Below are positions 39,794 through 48,768 of a DNA stretch of 64,000 bases, in pieces (position 1 is the stretch's first letter; each line of letters opens with the position of its first letter). The position numbers and the translations under genes were made by a program. The stretch is taken from NCBI GenBank assembly GCA_900539775.1, contig UQDL01000003.1, positions 62,001 through 126,000 on the forward strand, written 5' to 3'. The DNA comes from an uncultured Anaerotruncus sp. (GTDB taxonomy: Bacteria; Bacillota; Clostridia; Oscillospirales; Acutalibacteraceae). The notes below the pieces were generated by a model that was not told where the DNA came from, did no database searches, and saw only the letters and a program-made list of their open reading frames with translations.

Positions 39794-40540
39794 TTAAAAT
39801 TCAATATAACCTTCCTCGGAGCGGTTAAGTCCAAATTTAACTTCGATATTTGTGTCGTTAATACCGGATTCCTTTGTTTCGGTTCTATGATATTTTTCAA
39901 GTGTTGCCTTAACAGTTACAGCGCCTTTATATTCTTTCTCTGTATCGAAAGCAAAAACACTGCCGTCCGTTTTAACAACATAGCCGCAATCATCTCTTGT
40001 GCCGCCCGAAAGATCAATCTGTTCTCCGTTTATATAAACATAAAGCACATCTTCATTTGAGCCGTCGTTAGGCAAAGTAATTTCAATATGCAGCTTTCTG
40101 TCTACGGGAACAATTTCATTGTTATTCGAATCGTTTCCGCCGCCGTTTTCATTGCCGTTTCCGCCGCCTGAATTTGAATCCGATCCGTTGCCCGAATTGC
40201 CGCCTGAATTTGAATCTGACGAATTTGAAGAACCGCCACCGGATGACGAATTGCCGTTTTCTTTCGTAGGAGCGATGATTTCGCCGTTTATGATGCCCGG
40301 CTTTGGCGATTCTCCGCTTTGCGACTCACCCTGAGAAGACGACACTGCCTTTTCCGTGTATTTTTCCTTATCGCCGGATTTGACGCCTGCTATCACGCCT
40401 GCAACAATTGCAATCGCAACAACCACGGCAACAATTATGATTGTGGCTTTTTTATTTATTTTTTTCTTTTTACCGCCGTTTTCATCGGCTGCAACCAAAT
40501 TTTCCGTGTTATCGGAAACATTATTTTTGTTTTCTTCCAT
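39794..40540 (-). CDS. Membrane-anchored surface protein with Ser/Gly/Asn linker
   Basis: A 248-residue protein of unknown family. A charged cytosolic head (MEENKNNVSDNTENLVAADE, KKKKINKK) is followed by one membrane segment (ATIIIVAVVVAIAIVAGVIAG, about 32-52). A long low-complexity Ser/Gly/Asn/Asp linker follows (about 90-140), and then a beta-rich C-terminal domain (KLHIEITLPNDG ... VYINGEQIDLSGG) that should face outside. The start at MEENK is chosen because GGGGTG lies seven bases before it. It is the last gene of an operon with nadE (27-base gap). Function unknown. Confidence 0.72.
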   Translation of the reverse strand: MEENKNNVSDNTENLVAADENGGKKKKINKKATIIIVAVVVAIAIVAGVIAGVKSGDKEKYTEKAVSSSQGESQSGESPKPGIINGEIIAPTKENGNSSSGGGSSNSSDSNSGGNSGNGSDSNSGGGNGNENGGGNDSNNNEIVPVDRKLHIEITLPNDGSNEDVLYVYINGEQIDLSGGTRDDCGYVVKTDGSVFAFDTEKEYKGAVTVKATLEKYHRTETKESGINDTNIEVKFGLNRSEEGYIEF

Positions 40541-40567
40541 AATTTTCACCCCACTGTATATTTCACA

Positions 40568-42463
40568 CTAAACGAAAACATCAAAAGAAGCATCGCTCGG
40601 CATTCGCCAATCACCGCGAGGGGAAAGCGACACAGAGCCGACCTTTGGTGAATCCGGAACACAGCTGCGTTTAAATTGGCTGATAAAAAATCTGCGCATG
40701 AAAACGCCTGCCCATTTTTCAATAACTTCTTTTGAATACTCACTGCCGAAAGCCTTTTGCGCAAGAAGCACAAGCTTTTCTTTTGAAAAACCGAAACGCA
40801 CAAAATTATAAAGAAAGAAATCATGAAGCTCGTAAGGGCCGATGTTTTCCTCTGTTTTTTGCGCTATATTGCCATTTTCATCCGGAGGAAGCAATTCCGG
40901 AGAAACCGGAGTGTCCAATATATCAAAAAGCACTGCCGATGTTTCCTTATCGCTTTCGGAAGCAACATATTCCACAAGATAACGCACAAGCGTTTTCGGA
41001 ACAGATGCATTAACGCCGTACATACTCATATGATCGCCGTTATATGTGCACCAACCCATTGCAAGCTCGCTTAAATCGCCTGTGCCGACAAGCAATTTAT
41101 CAGACTTGTTAGCCATATCAAACAGCACCTGCGTGCGTTCTCTTGCCTGGGTGTTTTCATATGTTATATCGTGAATTTCAGAGTTGTGCTCAATATCGCG
41201 CATATGCTGTTCGCACGCCGCTTTTATATCTATTTCTTTGATTTGCACGCCGAGTCTGCGCATAAGCTCAAGGGCGTTATTATATGTTCTGCCCGTTGTG
41301 CCGAAGCCCGGCATAGTTATTCCGATTATATCGGAATTGCTTTTTCCGAGCCTTTTCATTGCCTCTGCGGCAACAAGCAGCGCAAGCGTTGAATCAAGAC
41401 CGCCTGAAATACCCACAACAGCGCCGGAAGAGCCAACATGCATAATCCTTTTTGCAAGCCCACAGGACTGAATTGCAAAAATCTCTTTGCATCTTTCACG
41501 GCGCATTTCATCATCTGCCGGCACAAACGGATGCGCATCAACAAATCTGTATTTCAAATCATTATTATCATTTTTAACGGGCACATTAACGATTTGCGCA
41601 CAAGACGGCCTGTTTGAAAAAGACATATTGCTGCGGCGCAGCACGGAGAGCTTTTCAATATCAACATCCGCATAAACAATCTGATTATCATAATCAAATC
41701 TTTTGCCCTGAGCAGCGATTGAACCGTTTTCCGCAATCAAAGTTGCGCCGCTGAAAACAAGATCCGTTGTGCTTTCGCACGGGCCTGCACCTGCATACAC
41801 ATAAGCGCAAATGCAGCGTGCGGATTGATTTTCAACAAGGCTTTTTCTGTATTGCGCTTTTGAAACATATTCATCGCTTGCCGAAAGATTTGCAATTATA
41901 TTTGCACCGCTTTCTGCAAGCACGGAACTTGGAGGAAGCGGAACCCACAAATCCTCGCACAGTTCAACGCCGAGCATGGCACCGCCGCCGAGATCAAAAA
42001 TTTGATCTCCGATTTTAACATCAAAGCCGCATATATTTATATCCTGAGGCGAATCAAAATCAAATCCAGATGCAAACCAGCGTTTTTCATAAAATTCATT
42101 GTAATTTGCAATATGCTTTTTCGGCACTGCGCCTGCTATTTTTCCGCCCTGCACAAGCACAGCACAATTATAAAGGCTGCTGTGAAACACAACAGGCATA
42201 CCGAGCAGCACCGCAATATTTTTATCTGCCGTTGCGGCGGCAATTTCGGCAAGCGCCTCATCGGCTGCCGACTGAAGTGCCGAACTAAAGAACAAATCGG
42301 CGCAGGTATAGCCCGTTACGGAAAGTTCCGGGGTAACAAGCAGCCTTGCGCCCTCTTTTTCCGCTTCCTCCACCGCATTTACAATTGAATGTTTGTTATA
42401 TTGCGGATCGGCAACCTTTAAATTAAGAGAAGCTGCCGCCGTTCTGAAAAATCCGTAATTCAT
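40568..42463 (-). CDS. nadE: Glutamine-dependent NAD+ synthetase
   Basis: A 631-residue two-domain enzyme. The N-terminal nitrilase-type glutaminase has the triad elements E46 (TPELSVTGY), K115 region (VPKKHIANYNEFYEKRWF) and C169 (GVELCEDLW). The C-terminal synthetase has the P-loop GISGGLDST (351-359). It amidates deamido-NAD with ammonia channelled from glutamine, the last step of NAD synthesis. It starts seven bases after the GalM-like gene. Length and motifs are complete. Confidence 0.96.
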   Translation of the reverse strand: MNYGFFRTAAASLNLKVADPQYNKHSIVNAVEEAEKEGARLLVTPELSVTGYTCADLFFSSALQSAADEALAEIAAATADKNIAVLLGMPVVFHSSLYNCAVLVQGGKIAGAVPKKHIANYNEFYEKRWFASGFDFDSPQDINICGFDVKIGDQIFDLGGGAMLGVELCEDLWVPLPPSSVLAESGANIIANLSASDEYVSKAQYRKSLVENQSARCICAYVYAGAGPCESTTDLVFSGATLIAENGSIAAQGKRFDYDNQIVYADVDIEKLSVLRRSNMSFSNRPSCAQIVNVPVKNDNNDLKYRFVDAHPFVPADDEMRRERCKEIFAIQSCGLAKRIMHVGSSGAVVGISGGLDSTLALLVAAEAMKRLGKSNSDIIGITMPGFGTTGRTYNNALELMRRLGVQIKEIDIKAACEQHMRDIEHNSEIHDITYENTQARERTQVLFDMANKSDKLLVGTGDLSELAMGWCTYNGDHMSMYGVNASVPKTLVRYLVEYVASESDKETSAVLFDILDTPVSPELLPPDENGNIAQKTEENIGPYELHDFFLYNFVRFGFSKEKLVLLAQKAFGSEYSKEVIEKWAGVFMRRFFISQFKRSCVPDSPKVGSVSLSPRGDWRMPSDASFDVFV

Positions 42464-42470
42464 ATTTCAC

Positions 42471-43340
42471 CTAAATCAATGTTATTTTAAATTTAAACGA
42501 AGCTTCTTCACCCGGTTCAAGCACGGTGATCCCTCTTTTATTTTCAAAAGCATCGGATTCATCCGAGCAGGTTGAAATTCCGGTCCACGGCTCAAGAGCC
42601 ACAAAATCGCCACCGTTTGCAGACGACCATATCAACAGATTAGCAAAATCCTGATAATCAATCTGCACTCCCCTGCCGCCCGCAGAGAGAGTTGCGGATT
42701 TTGATTTAATGCCGTCAAACACCATGGCATCATCAACGAAAAGCGAATGATCCATTTTGATTTCGTTGCTGTTTTTTATAACATCATATCGTTTTGAAAT
42801 ATCTATAATACCGCTGTGAATATCGGGGCGAAGACAAGGATGATTGAGCACCTTATCAAACTTAACAGAATAATCCTCAAACCTTTCGCCGCTTTCAAGC
42901 GGACAGTTAAACGCCGGATGGCCGCCTATTTGAAACGGGAGCTTGCAATTGCCTGTGTTTTTAACGGTATATTCCGTTGTGACACTGTTGCCGAGAACCG
43001 TGTATTTTATTTGAAGCAAATAATCAAACGGAAATTCTCTTTTTGTTTTCTCACTTGATTTTTGAACAAAGCAAACCGAATTGGGGCCTTGTTCCTTGAT
43101 TTCGAAGGGATTTATTCTTGCAACGCCGTGCCTTTTCATTTCACAGGGTTTGCCGAAAGCATTTGCTTTACCGCCTTTCAGCACGCCAACAATCGGAAAG
43201 CACACCGGAGCCTGCCCGCCCCAATGCTCTTTATCACCCTGCCAAAGATATTCTACACCGTCCTTAACAAGGGAGTGAAGCATTGCGCCTTCTTGCAGGC
43301 AAACCACCGTTACGGCAGCACTTGAAATTTTAACAGCCAT
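42471..43340 (-). CDS. Aldose 1-epimerase family protein (GalM-like)
   Basis: A 289-residue protein of the aldose epimerase superfamily, closest in style to the LacX/YeaD type: GAMLHSLVKDGVEYLWQGD, CFPIVGVLKGGKA, the catalytic-type histidine in IGGHPAFNCPL and ALEPWTGISTC near the C-terminus. It may interconvert sugar or sugar-phosphate anomers. The frame extends nine codons upstream, but AAGGTG before 43340 fits the start. First gene of an operon with nadE. Confidence 0.85.
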   Translation of the reverse strand: MAVKISSAAVTVVCLQEGAMLHSLVKDGVEYLWQGDKEHWGGQAPVCFPIVGVLKGGKANAFGKPCEMKRHGVARINPFEIKEQGPNSVCFVQKSSEKTKREFPFDYLLQIKYTVLGNSVTTEYTVKNTGNCKLPFQIGGHPAFNCPLESGERFEDYSVKFDKVLNHPCLRPDIHSGIIDISKRYDVIKNSNEIKMDHSLFVDDAMVFDGIKSKSATLSAGGRGVQIDYQDFANLLIWSSANGGDFVALEPWTGISTCSDESDAFENKRGITVLEPGEEASFKFKITLI

Positions 43341-43371
43341 AAGCACACCTTTTTCATATTTAATCACAACA

Positions 43372-43400
43372 ATTATATATCATTATAAAATTCATTGCAA
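43372..43400 (-). promoter_or_regulatory. Promoter of the GalM-like/nadE operon
   Basis: On the minus strand TTGCAA (43395-43400), 17 bases, TATAAT (43372-43377). It abuts the divergent promoter at 43403-43431. Confidence 0.78.
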
Positions 43401-43402
43401 TA

Positions 43403-43431
43403 TTGAAAATGTAAACATAATGCGATACAAT
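43403..43431 (+). promoter_or_regulatory. Promoter of the acidic-protein gene
   Basis: TTGAAA (43403-43408), 17 bases, TACAAT (43426-43431); back-to-back with the GalM-like promoter, two bases apart. Confidence 0.72.
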
Positions 43432-43459
43432 ATAAAAAAAGAAATCAGAGGAGAACTTA

Positions 43460-44038
43460 ATGATGGACATAGATTCATATATTTACGAGGCTATATTTGA
43501 GGAAGAGCCGAAATTCAAAGTGCTCTATGAGCTATTTTGGGAACAATTTAAAGAGGACGGCTTTGTTATTACAGACGAAGCAGGCCATGAAACAGACAGT
43601 ATTTTTAAGGCAGTTGCCCTGCAAAACATTGTTGGCGAATTTAACTACCGTATGTACGATGCCGTAAACGAAACAGGACTGGAAGATGTTATTGAATATC
43701 TGCAAAACATCGGCGAAGACGAAAACGATATTCTTGAATACTGCAAGGCAGAGCCTGAAATTGAAATTGACCCGGATGATTTTGACGCAACGGTTAAAAA
43801 CGCACTTGATTATGTTACGGAGCTTGCCGCAAACAAACTGCTTGAGGATTACTCTGCCGATGATATTTTTGATTATATTTTCACGGCAACATACGATTTT
43901 GAGCAGGACTTCACATATGATTTTGAAGACACGGATGAGTTCCTTGCCTTTGTTGATTCCAACACGGAAAGACTTGATTCTTATAAAGAAGAATATCCTT
44001 CGGTTATGAACTGGATAGAAGCCGGTATGATTTGCTGA
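43460..44038 (+). CDS. Highly acidic protein of unknown function
   Basis: A 192-residue soluble protein with about 53 Asp/Glu against roughly ten Lys/Arg, giving a strongly negative charge spread over the whole length (GEDENDILEYC, EIEIDPDDFDATV, YDFEQDFTYDFEDTDEF). Helical content looks high; no membrane or signal segment. I do not recognise the family. GAGGAG precedes the start (ATG ATG GAC). It is monocistronic with its own promoter and terminator. Highly acidic proteins can be DNA mimics, inhibitors or metal buffers, but nothing here selects among them. Confidence 0.68.
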   Translation: MMDIDSYIYEAIFEEEPKFKVLYELFWEQFKEDGFVITDEAGHETDSIFKAVALQNIVGEFNYRMYDAVNETGLEDVIEYLQNIGEDENDILEYCKAEPEIEIDPDDFDATVKNALDYVTELAANKLLEDYSADDIFDYIFTATYDFEQDFTYDFEDTDEFLAFVDSNTERLDSYKEEYPSVMNWIEAGMIC

Positions 44039-44057
44039 TTTGATTTCGCAAAGAACA

Positions 44058-44092
44058 AACCCCAAAGCTTTTTTAGCTTTGGGGTTATTTTC
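44058..44092. terminator. Terminator of the acidic-protein gene
   Basis: AACCCCAAAGCT and AGCTTTGGGGTT form a perfect 12-bp stem followed by ATTTTC. Confidence 0.9.
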
Positions 44093-44133
44093 TATCTTAT
44101 TTATTTAAACTTTTTTATTTAAACTTTGAGCGA

Positions 44134-45210
44134 TTATTTTGCCGCCATAATCAGGCGATTGAATTTGGGTATTTTATAGAATAAATACGAAACCGCCGCA
44201 CTTATGACAAACACAAGAACACAGAACACGCTTGTTTTTATAGGATCGGAAGCAATCACTTTATCCGCAACATTACCGAGATAATAAATCACAACCTTGT
44301 GAACAAAAAAAGTGCCGAAGCTTGAAACGGATATTCCCGTGGCAAGCGGAGCAAGTTTTTTTGCGAAAGCAGAGCTTTCGTTCATTCTTGAAAACAACTC
44401 AAAAACAGAGCAGGAGGCAAGCATCACGCCTATGAAATCATACCACATTCTGATTGGTTTGCCCATTCTGATTGAAAATGTGAAAAACCAAATAGCTGCC
44501 GCACTTGCCGCCGCAACAAGGAGCCACAAAACACAGGATGGCACTTTCTTAAAAGAGCCCCGCTTGCAAAGAACACCAAAAAGGATATAAAAGCCGTAAG
44601 TGCCGCCCAAAAAGCTTATATCAAGAACTGCCGAAGCCTGAAAATTCCAACCGAAAACAGATTTGAGCTGCGAATAAAAGCAAAAAGCAAAAACGCTTAC
44701 ACCCAAAAGCACAAACGGCACCGCAAGCGCTTTCGTTTCAATATTTCTTATTGCGTTTGCAACAAAAGGCAAAGCAACATAAACGCCGATTATCATCGGC
44801 ATATACCACATATTACCCATTTGATTTGTTTTAAGAAAGAGCAAATCACGAATAAGCATATCAAAATCAAATTTTCCGTTTCCGATAAAAATAACGGCAT
44901 CATAAATCAAATTCCAAATTTCCGTTGTGATAATAATAGGCAGCAAATTATGTTTATAAAATCTGAAAATTTTATCGGCAGAGGAATAATCCCTGTCAAG
45001 CAGTAAATAGCCGGTAATTGCCAAAAACACGGGAACGCCGAGCCTTCCGGCCACAAAAGCAATATTACGAAACAAAAGCGACCCTGCGGAGAGCATTGCC
45101 GTTTGCTGCGTATCATAAACATATATTCTTTCAACGCCGTGAATAAGCACAACGCATATTATTGCAAAACATCTGGCATAATCAAGCCAAAGAATTCTTT
45201 TTTGTTTCAA
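44134..45210 (-). CDS. Acyltransferase family 3 membrane protein (OafA/WecH-like)
   Basis: A 358-residue protein with about ten membrane helices. The N-terminal ILWLDYARCFAIICVVLIHG is the signature of acyltransferase 3 proteins, with the catalytic His in the VLIHG motif; they O-acetylate surface sugars or peptidoglycan. The TTG at 45210, seven bases after GGAGG, is the likely start; ATGs further upstream (to 45312) lack ribosome sites. No surface-polysaccharide cluster is adjacent, so the acceptor is unknown. Confidence 0.85.
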   Translation of the reverse strand: MKQKRILWLDYARCFAIICVVLIHGVERIYVYDTQQTAMLSAGSLLFRNIAFVAGRLGVPVFLAITGYLLLDRDYSSADKIFRFYKHNLLPIIITTEIWNLIYDAVIFIGNGKFDFDMLIRDLLFLKTNQMGNMWYMPMIIGVYVALPFVANAIRNIETKALAVPFVLLGVSVFAFCFYSQLKSVFGWNFQASAVLDISFLGGTYGFYILFGVLCKRGSFKKVPSCVLWLLVAAASAAAIWFFTFSIRMGKPIRMWYDFIGVMLASCSVFELFSRMNESSAFAKKLAPLATGISVSSFGTFFVHKVVIYYLGNVADKVIASDPIKTSVFCVLVFVISAAVSYLFYKIPKFNRLIMAAK

Positions 45211-45522
45211 AGCGGGCCTCCGAAAAATAACTTTTATGCACAACATATTATACATTATCACAAAAGATATTTCAATGCCAAGCCTAAAACCGCCGATACC
45301 ATCCCACCGCAAAAAAGAAATTCATGCAAAATCACAAAACCAATCACTTTTGCAAACCAATCTAAATTGAAGTGCATCGGATTTGTTCTGCCGTTAAAAC
45401 TCCGTAATCATCAAACGCAAAAGCATATTGATTTTGCAAAACCTCTCCGTTTTCAAAGGAAACGGTTTTCCTCTTTCACTTTTTGCTTTCGATATAACAA
45501 CGATTCAAAAGCCGATTAGGTC

Positions 45523-45565
45523 ACAAAAAAAACCGATGCAACAGCTTTGAACTGATGCATCGGTT
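45523..45565 (-). terminator. Terminator of the GH20/M28 operon
   Basis: AACCGATGCA (45531-45540) and TGCATCGGTT (45556-45565) form a perfect 10-bp stem; the minus strand continues with eight Ts. Confidence 0.88.
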
Positions 45566-45589
45566 GCAAATATAGACTTACTTTCATGT

Positions 45590-45617
45590 ATGCGCAAAAG
45601 CATTGCGCATTTTTTTA
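45590..45617 (+). terminator. Plus-strand hairpin with T-run, no obvious upstream gene
   Basis: ATGCGCAA and TTGCGCAT form an 8-bp stem with a 5-base loop, followed by seven Ts on the plus strand. The nearest plus-strand gene ends at 44038, beyond a strong terminator, so what it would terminate is unclear. Confidence 0.6.
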
Positions 45618-45618
45618 T

Positions 45619-46881
45619 TTATTCGGCATCAAAATTTAAAATTGTTGAAAGCACGATTTTATAGCCGGTTTCAATTGCCTCCGGAACAAGGCGATCATAA
45701 TTGTCTCTGCGGTTATGATAATAATCTCCCGGTGCGGGATCCATAGCTGCAAGGCAAGTTGCTTTAATGCCGGCCTGAGAGAATGCGGCGGCATCGGATG
45801 AGCCAAAGAAAACGCTTGCGAATTTTGCGGAATCATATCCGGATTCCTTTGAAGAATCCAAAACGAGCTGTGAAAATTCCTTGTCGTTTTTAACTGTTCC
45901 GGACATATCTTTTGAATAAACATTGAAATAATCCATATCCGTTAATGTATCCACGCAAAGCACGGCGGTTTTAACATCGTCGGAAGTATATTCATCATGA
46001 TGTGCTTTGGCAAATGCCTTTGCGCCTCTGAGGCCTGCTTCTTCACCATCGGTAATCATGGCAACAACCTCTGTGTTTTCAAACTCAACACCTGCCATGT
46101 CAAGCATACGAAGAGCACAAACGGCTGCATAAGTGCCTGTTAAATTATCATTTGCACCCGGTGAAATTCTGCGAAAATCAACGAAGCAAAGCAATGAAAT
46201 CATAAAGAGTGCTGTGAGAACATGGAAATAATACGAATAATTAACCATAAAATCACCGAAAGCACCCATATTTACATTATCGGCAATAACCGCAATAACC
46301 GCAACAATAACGGAAATTATAGCACAAACAATTGTGCCGCCCATAAGAGGGCCCATGCCGTGCTGCTTAAAATAATAAATGTGGCGCCATTCATATGCAG
46401 CATCAATATGGCCGCTGATAACGATTCTTTTCTTAACCTCACCGGTTGGCTTTCTTGTGGCAACAAGGTTATGGCCGGTTACTTTTTTATACATACCATC
46501 CATAAACTGCTTATACATAAGAAATTCCATAACCGTAATGAAAAGGCCGATTGCAACCAAAACACCCACAACGCACTGCGCAATCATGAATGAAATAACA
46601 TTCGTGAACACCAAAGCAAGGCAGATAACAACCGCCGCCATTATAACGGAAGACACGATTTTTGTGAAATGCAAAAATGCTTTCGGAGCCATTTTGTATT
46701 CCTCAAAATGAGTTTCATCCGAAAACTGATCAAGCTCTTTTTTCAGATGCTTTTCCGCATCATAGCAAGCATCGTTGCCCGATTCACGGGGACCGTACTT
46801 TTTGATAACATTTGTGATTTCCTTAACCGTGTAATCAACATTTTCTTTGATTACCGCACTTGGAAATTCGCTGATTTTCAT
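45619..46881 (-). CDS. Membrane-embedded M28-family metallopeptidase
   Basis: About 420 residues. An M28 (aminopeptidase-like, di-zinc) domain is interrupted by membrane segments at about 74-125 and 180-235. Metal and catalytic motifs are visible: VISGHIDAAYEWRH, GANDNLTG, TDGEEAGLRGAKAFAK and PAPGDYYHNRRDNYD. It likely trims peptides at the membrane. An ATG at 46887 overlaps the GH20 stop (ATGA), but is only two bases from GGAG; the ATG at 46881 has better spacing. Either way it is coupled to the GH20 gene. Confidence 0.85.
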   Translation of the reverse strand: MKISEFPSAVIKENVDYTVKEITNVIKKYGPRESGNDACYDAEKHLKKELDQFSDETHFEEYKMAPKAFLHFTKIVSSVIMAAVVICLALVFTNVISFMIAQCVVGVLVAIGLFITVMEFLMYKQFMDGMYKKVTGHNLVATRKPTGEVKKRIVISGHIDAAYEWRHIYYFKQHGMGPLMGGTIVCAIISVIVAVIAVIADNVNMGAFGDFMVNYSYYFHVLTALFMISLLCFVDFRRISPGANDNLTGTYAAVCALRMLDMAGVEFENTEVVAMITDGEEAGLRGAKAFAKAHHDEYTSDDVKTAVLCVDTLTDMDYFNVYSKDMSGTVKNDKEFSQLVLDSSKESGYDSAKFASVFFGSSDAAAFSQAGIKATCLAAMDPAPGDYYHNRRDNYDRLVPEAIETGYKIVLSTILNFDAE

Positions 46882-46883
46882 TT

Positions 46884-48446
46884 TCATTTCTCCTTTTGTT
46901 TGTTATTTTCACGCAATTCAAGATCGGGATCTCCAAAGGTGAATTTACGCCTTATATGAGCACGTTTAAGCAAATTCTTCGGCATACAAATTGAATCTGC
47001 CGCAAAATTTATGCCAAGCTGCTTATACACACTCTTGTAACCTTCATATCTTGCACGGAAATCATTAAAATCACGGCTGCTTTCCGGAGTCCATGCAACT
47101 TCGGCAAGCGCTTCCATTCTCGGATGAGTCATAAACTGCATTTTACTTACGGTAGGCACCCATTCCGTCCACATTTCGCCCTCAACGCCGAGAACCTTAT
47201 TACTATCCTTAATTCCGTATTGCGACGGTTTAAAATTATAAGTGTTTTTCAAAGGATAAAGCGCATAAGTCATATCAAAATAAAATGACTTATGATTGCT
47301 CATTATGATTTTTCCGCCGATTTCCGAAAAATGGCGAGTGTGCTTATCCTGGCCTGGAAGCCATTGCTGCACAACCATATCGGTATCAAGCCTTTCGGTA
47401 CCCTGCCGGAGCACATCATTCCAAGCAATCATATGCTTGCCCTTGGATTTAAGATATTCACAAAGCTCATTTGTTAGCTTTTTTTGAAGTTCTCTTTCGT
47501 TTTTAAAACCCATTTCTTTCATGGCTTTTTGGCAATCCGGGCATTTTTTCCATTCGGAAACATCGGCTTCATCACCGCCGACATGAAAATATTCAAACGG
47601 AAACAGCTCGCAAACCTCATCATACACATCGAAAATAAACTGCAAACTTTCCTTTTTTCCGAGGCAAGCGGGTCTGTTCCAATCCTTAATGCCCTTTGAG
47701 GCAAAAATTCTGCCTCCCATTTCGCCGAAAACATGGCTTTGAATGTTTCTGCACGCAAGATGCGGATATGCGGCAAGCGCCGCCGCAAAATGTGCGGGAA
47801 CATCTATTTCCGGCACTATTGAAATGCATCTTTCCGCCGCATAAGCAACGATTTCTTTAATATCATCTTGAGTGTAAAATCCGCCGTGCGGCACATTTTT
47901 AATTTTTTTACTGCCCCATCCGCCTATCTGAGAATAAGCGCGCTTTGAGCCGATTTCGGTGAGCTTTGGATATTTTTTAATTTCAATTCTCCAGCCCTGA
48001 TCATCTGTAAGATGCCAATGAAAAACATTAAGCTTGAGGCGAAACATATCATCAAGCAGGCCCTTAACGGCATCCTTATCAAAAAAATGACGGCTTATAT
48101 CAAGCATTTGACCGCGCCATTCATACTGCGGCTTATCGCTGATTTCAACGAACGGCACACAATTTTCGCCCTCATCAAATCTGCCGAGCATACGCAGTGA
48201 CTGCAATGCATAATATGCACCGGCTTTATCGGAAGCCTTAATAACAACACCTGATTCGTTAACACAAAGGCGATATTCTTCTTTACCGAGACCGGAATCC
48301 GAATAAATCTTTACGGGCGAATCTTCACCGCCTGAATTTTTAACAAGCGGAAGTTCTATTTCCGAATAAACCGCAGCGCCCTTTTCAAGTTTAAAGAAGC
48401 CTCTTGCCTCCTTAGCCTGAACCGGCTTTGGTATTAAATTCAACAT
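46884..48446 (-). CDS. Beta-N-acetylhexosaminidase, glycoside hydrolase family 20
   Basis: About 520 residues. The N-terminal GH20b-like domain is followed by the TIM barrel: YEWRGQMLDISRHFFDKDAV, NVFHWHLTDDQGWRIEIKKY, PEIDVPAHFAAA and FHVGGDEAD with the catalytic Asp-Glu pair. It releases terminal GlcNAc or GalNAc by substrate-assisted catalysis. No signal peptide, so it acts on imported chito- or mucin-type oligosaccharides. The frame is open 62 codons upstream, but GGGGG before 48446 and the family N-terminus MLNLIPKPVQ set the start. Cotranscribed with the M28 peptidase. Confidence 0.93.
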   Translation of the reverse strand: MLNLIPKPVQAKEARGFFKLEKGAAVYSEIELPLVKNSGGEDSPVKIYSDSGLGKEEYRLCVNESGVVIKASDKAGAYYALQSLRMLGRFDEGENCVPFVEISDKPQYEWRGQMLDISRHFFDKDAVKGLLDDMFRLKLNVFHWHLTDDQGWRIEIKKYPKLTEIGSKRAYSQIGGWGSKKIKNVPHGGFYTQDDIKEIVAYAAERCISIVPEIDVPAHFAAALAAYPHLACRNIQSHVFGEMGGRIFASKGIKDWNRPACLGKKESLQFIFDVYDEVCELFPFEYFHVGGDEADVSEWKKCPDCQKAMKEMGFKNERELQKKLTNELCEYLKSKGKHMIAWNDVLRQGTERLDTDMVVQQWLPGQDKHTRHFSEIGGKIIMSNHKSFYFDMTYALYPLKNTYNFKPSQYGIKDSNKVLGVEGEMWTEWVPTVSKMQFMTHPRMEALAEVAWTPESSRDFNDFRARYEGYKSVYKQLGINFAADSICMPKNLLKRAHIRRKFTFGDPDLELRENNKQKEK

Positions 48447-48453
48447 AAATTTA

Positions 48454-48518
48454 CCCCCGGGCCAAAGCCCTTTTTTTCGCTTAAACGGCGCAACTTGCAG
48501 CCTTGCGATTAAGCGAAA
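48454..48518 (-). promoter_or_regulatory. Structured leader of the GH20 gene
   Basis: Two stems lie in the roughly 80-base leader: GGGC/GCCC (48459-48470), directly next to the GGGGG ribosome site, and TTTCGCTTAA/TTAAGCGAAA (48475-48484 with 48509-48518), a perfect 10-bp stem. Neither is followed by a T-run, so control of translation or mRNA stability is more likely than termination. Confidence 0.6.
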
Positions 48519-48533
48519 CGATATTTTCGTAAC

Positions 48534-48562
48534 ATTATAGCACAAATTTTGATTGACAACAA
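48534..48562 (-). promoter_or_regulatory. Promoter of the GH20/M28 operon
   Basis: On the minus strand TTGTTG (48557-48562), 17 bases, TATAAT (48534-48539). Confidence 0.75.
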
Positions 48563-48619
48563 CACTTTTGAGGTAGTAAAATAAAAATGTTATATTTCCA
48601 AAACGAAAATAACACACAA

Positions 48620-48695
48620 CTGCCCGTAGCACAATGGCTAATGCATCTGATTCCGATTCAGAAGACTGGGGGTTCGAGTCCCTTCGGGCAGACCA
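48620..48695 (+). tRNA. tRNA-Arg (anticodon CCG), CCA encoded
   Basis: A 76-base cloverleaf. The acceptor CTGCCCG pairs with CGGGCAG, then A and the encoded CCA. The anticodon stem TCTGA/TCAGA encloses TTCCGAT, anticodon CCG, reading CGG. The T-arm GGTTCGAGTCC is present. A T-rich stretch follows. Confidence 0.95.
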
Positions 48696-48735
48696 TTTTT
48701 ATTATTAAACAACATTAGCGTTATTTGAATATTAT

Positions 48736-48751
48736 GCAGAGCGTGCTCTGC
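48736..48751 (+). other. 16-bp palindrome before the metallophosphoesterase gene
   Basis: GCAGAGC-GT-GCTCTGC, a perfect inverted repeat ending a few bases before the GTGGGTG ribosome site. It could be an operator or an mRNA stem limiting translation. Confidence 0.5.
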
Positions 48752-48768
48752 AATGTGGGTGAAAATTT

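Larger units (their letters stand above)
45211..45618. other. 408-base gap with coding-like remnant and two hairpins
   Basis: On the minus strand about 45360-45450 can be read as SFENGEVLQNQYAFAFDDYG and onward in one frame, with stops just outside. It looks like a short remnant of a secreted or wall-associated protein, but is too short to assign. The gap also holds the two terminators listed separately. No intact gene is seen. Confidence 0.4.

Noticed and set aside
45103..45519. A plus-strand gene across the acyltransferase start and the following gap.
   Set aside because: Most of it is antisense to the acyltransferase; it has no ribosome site and no protein-like composition.
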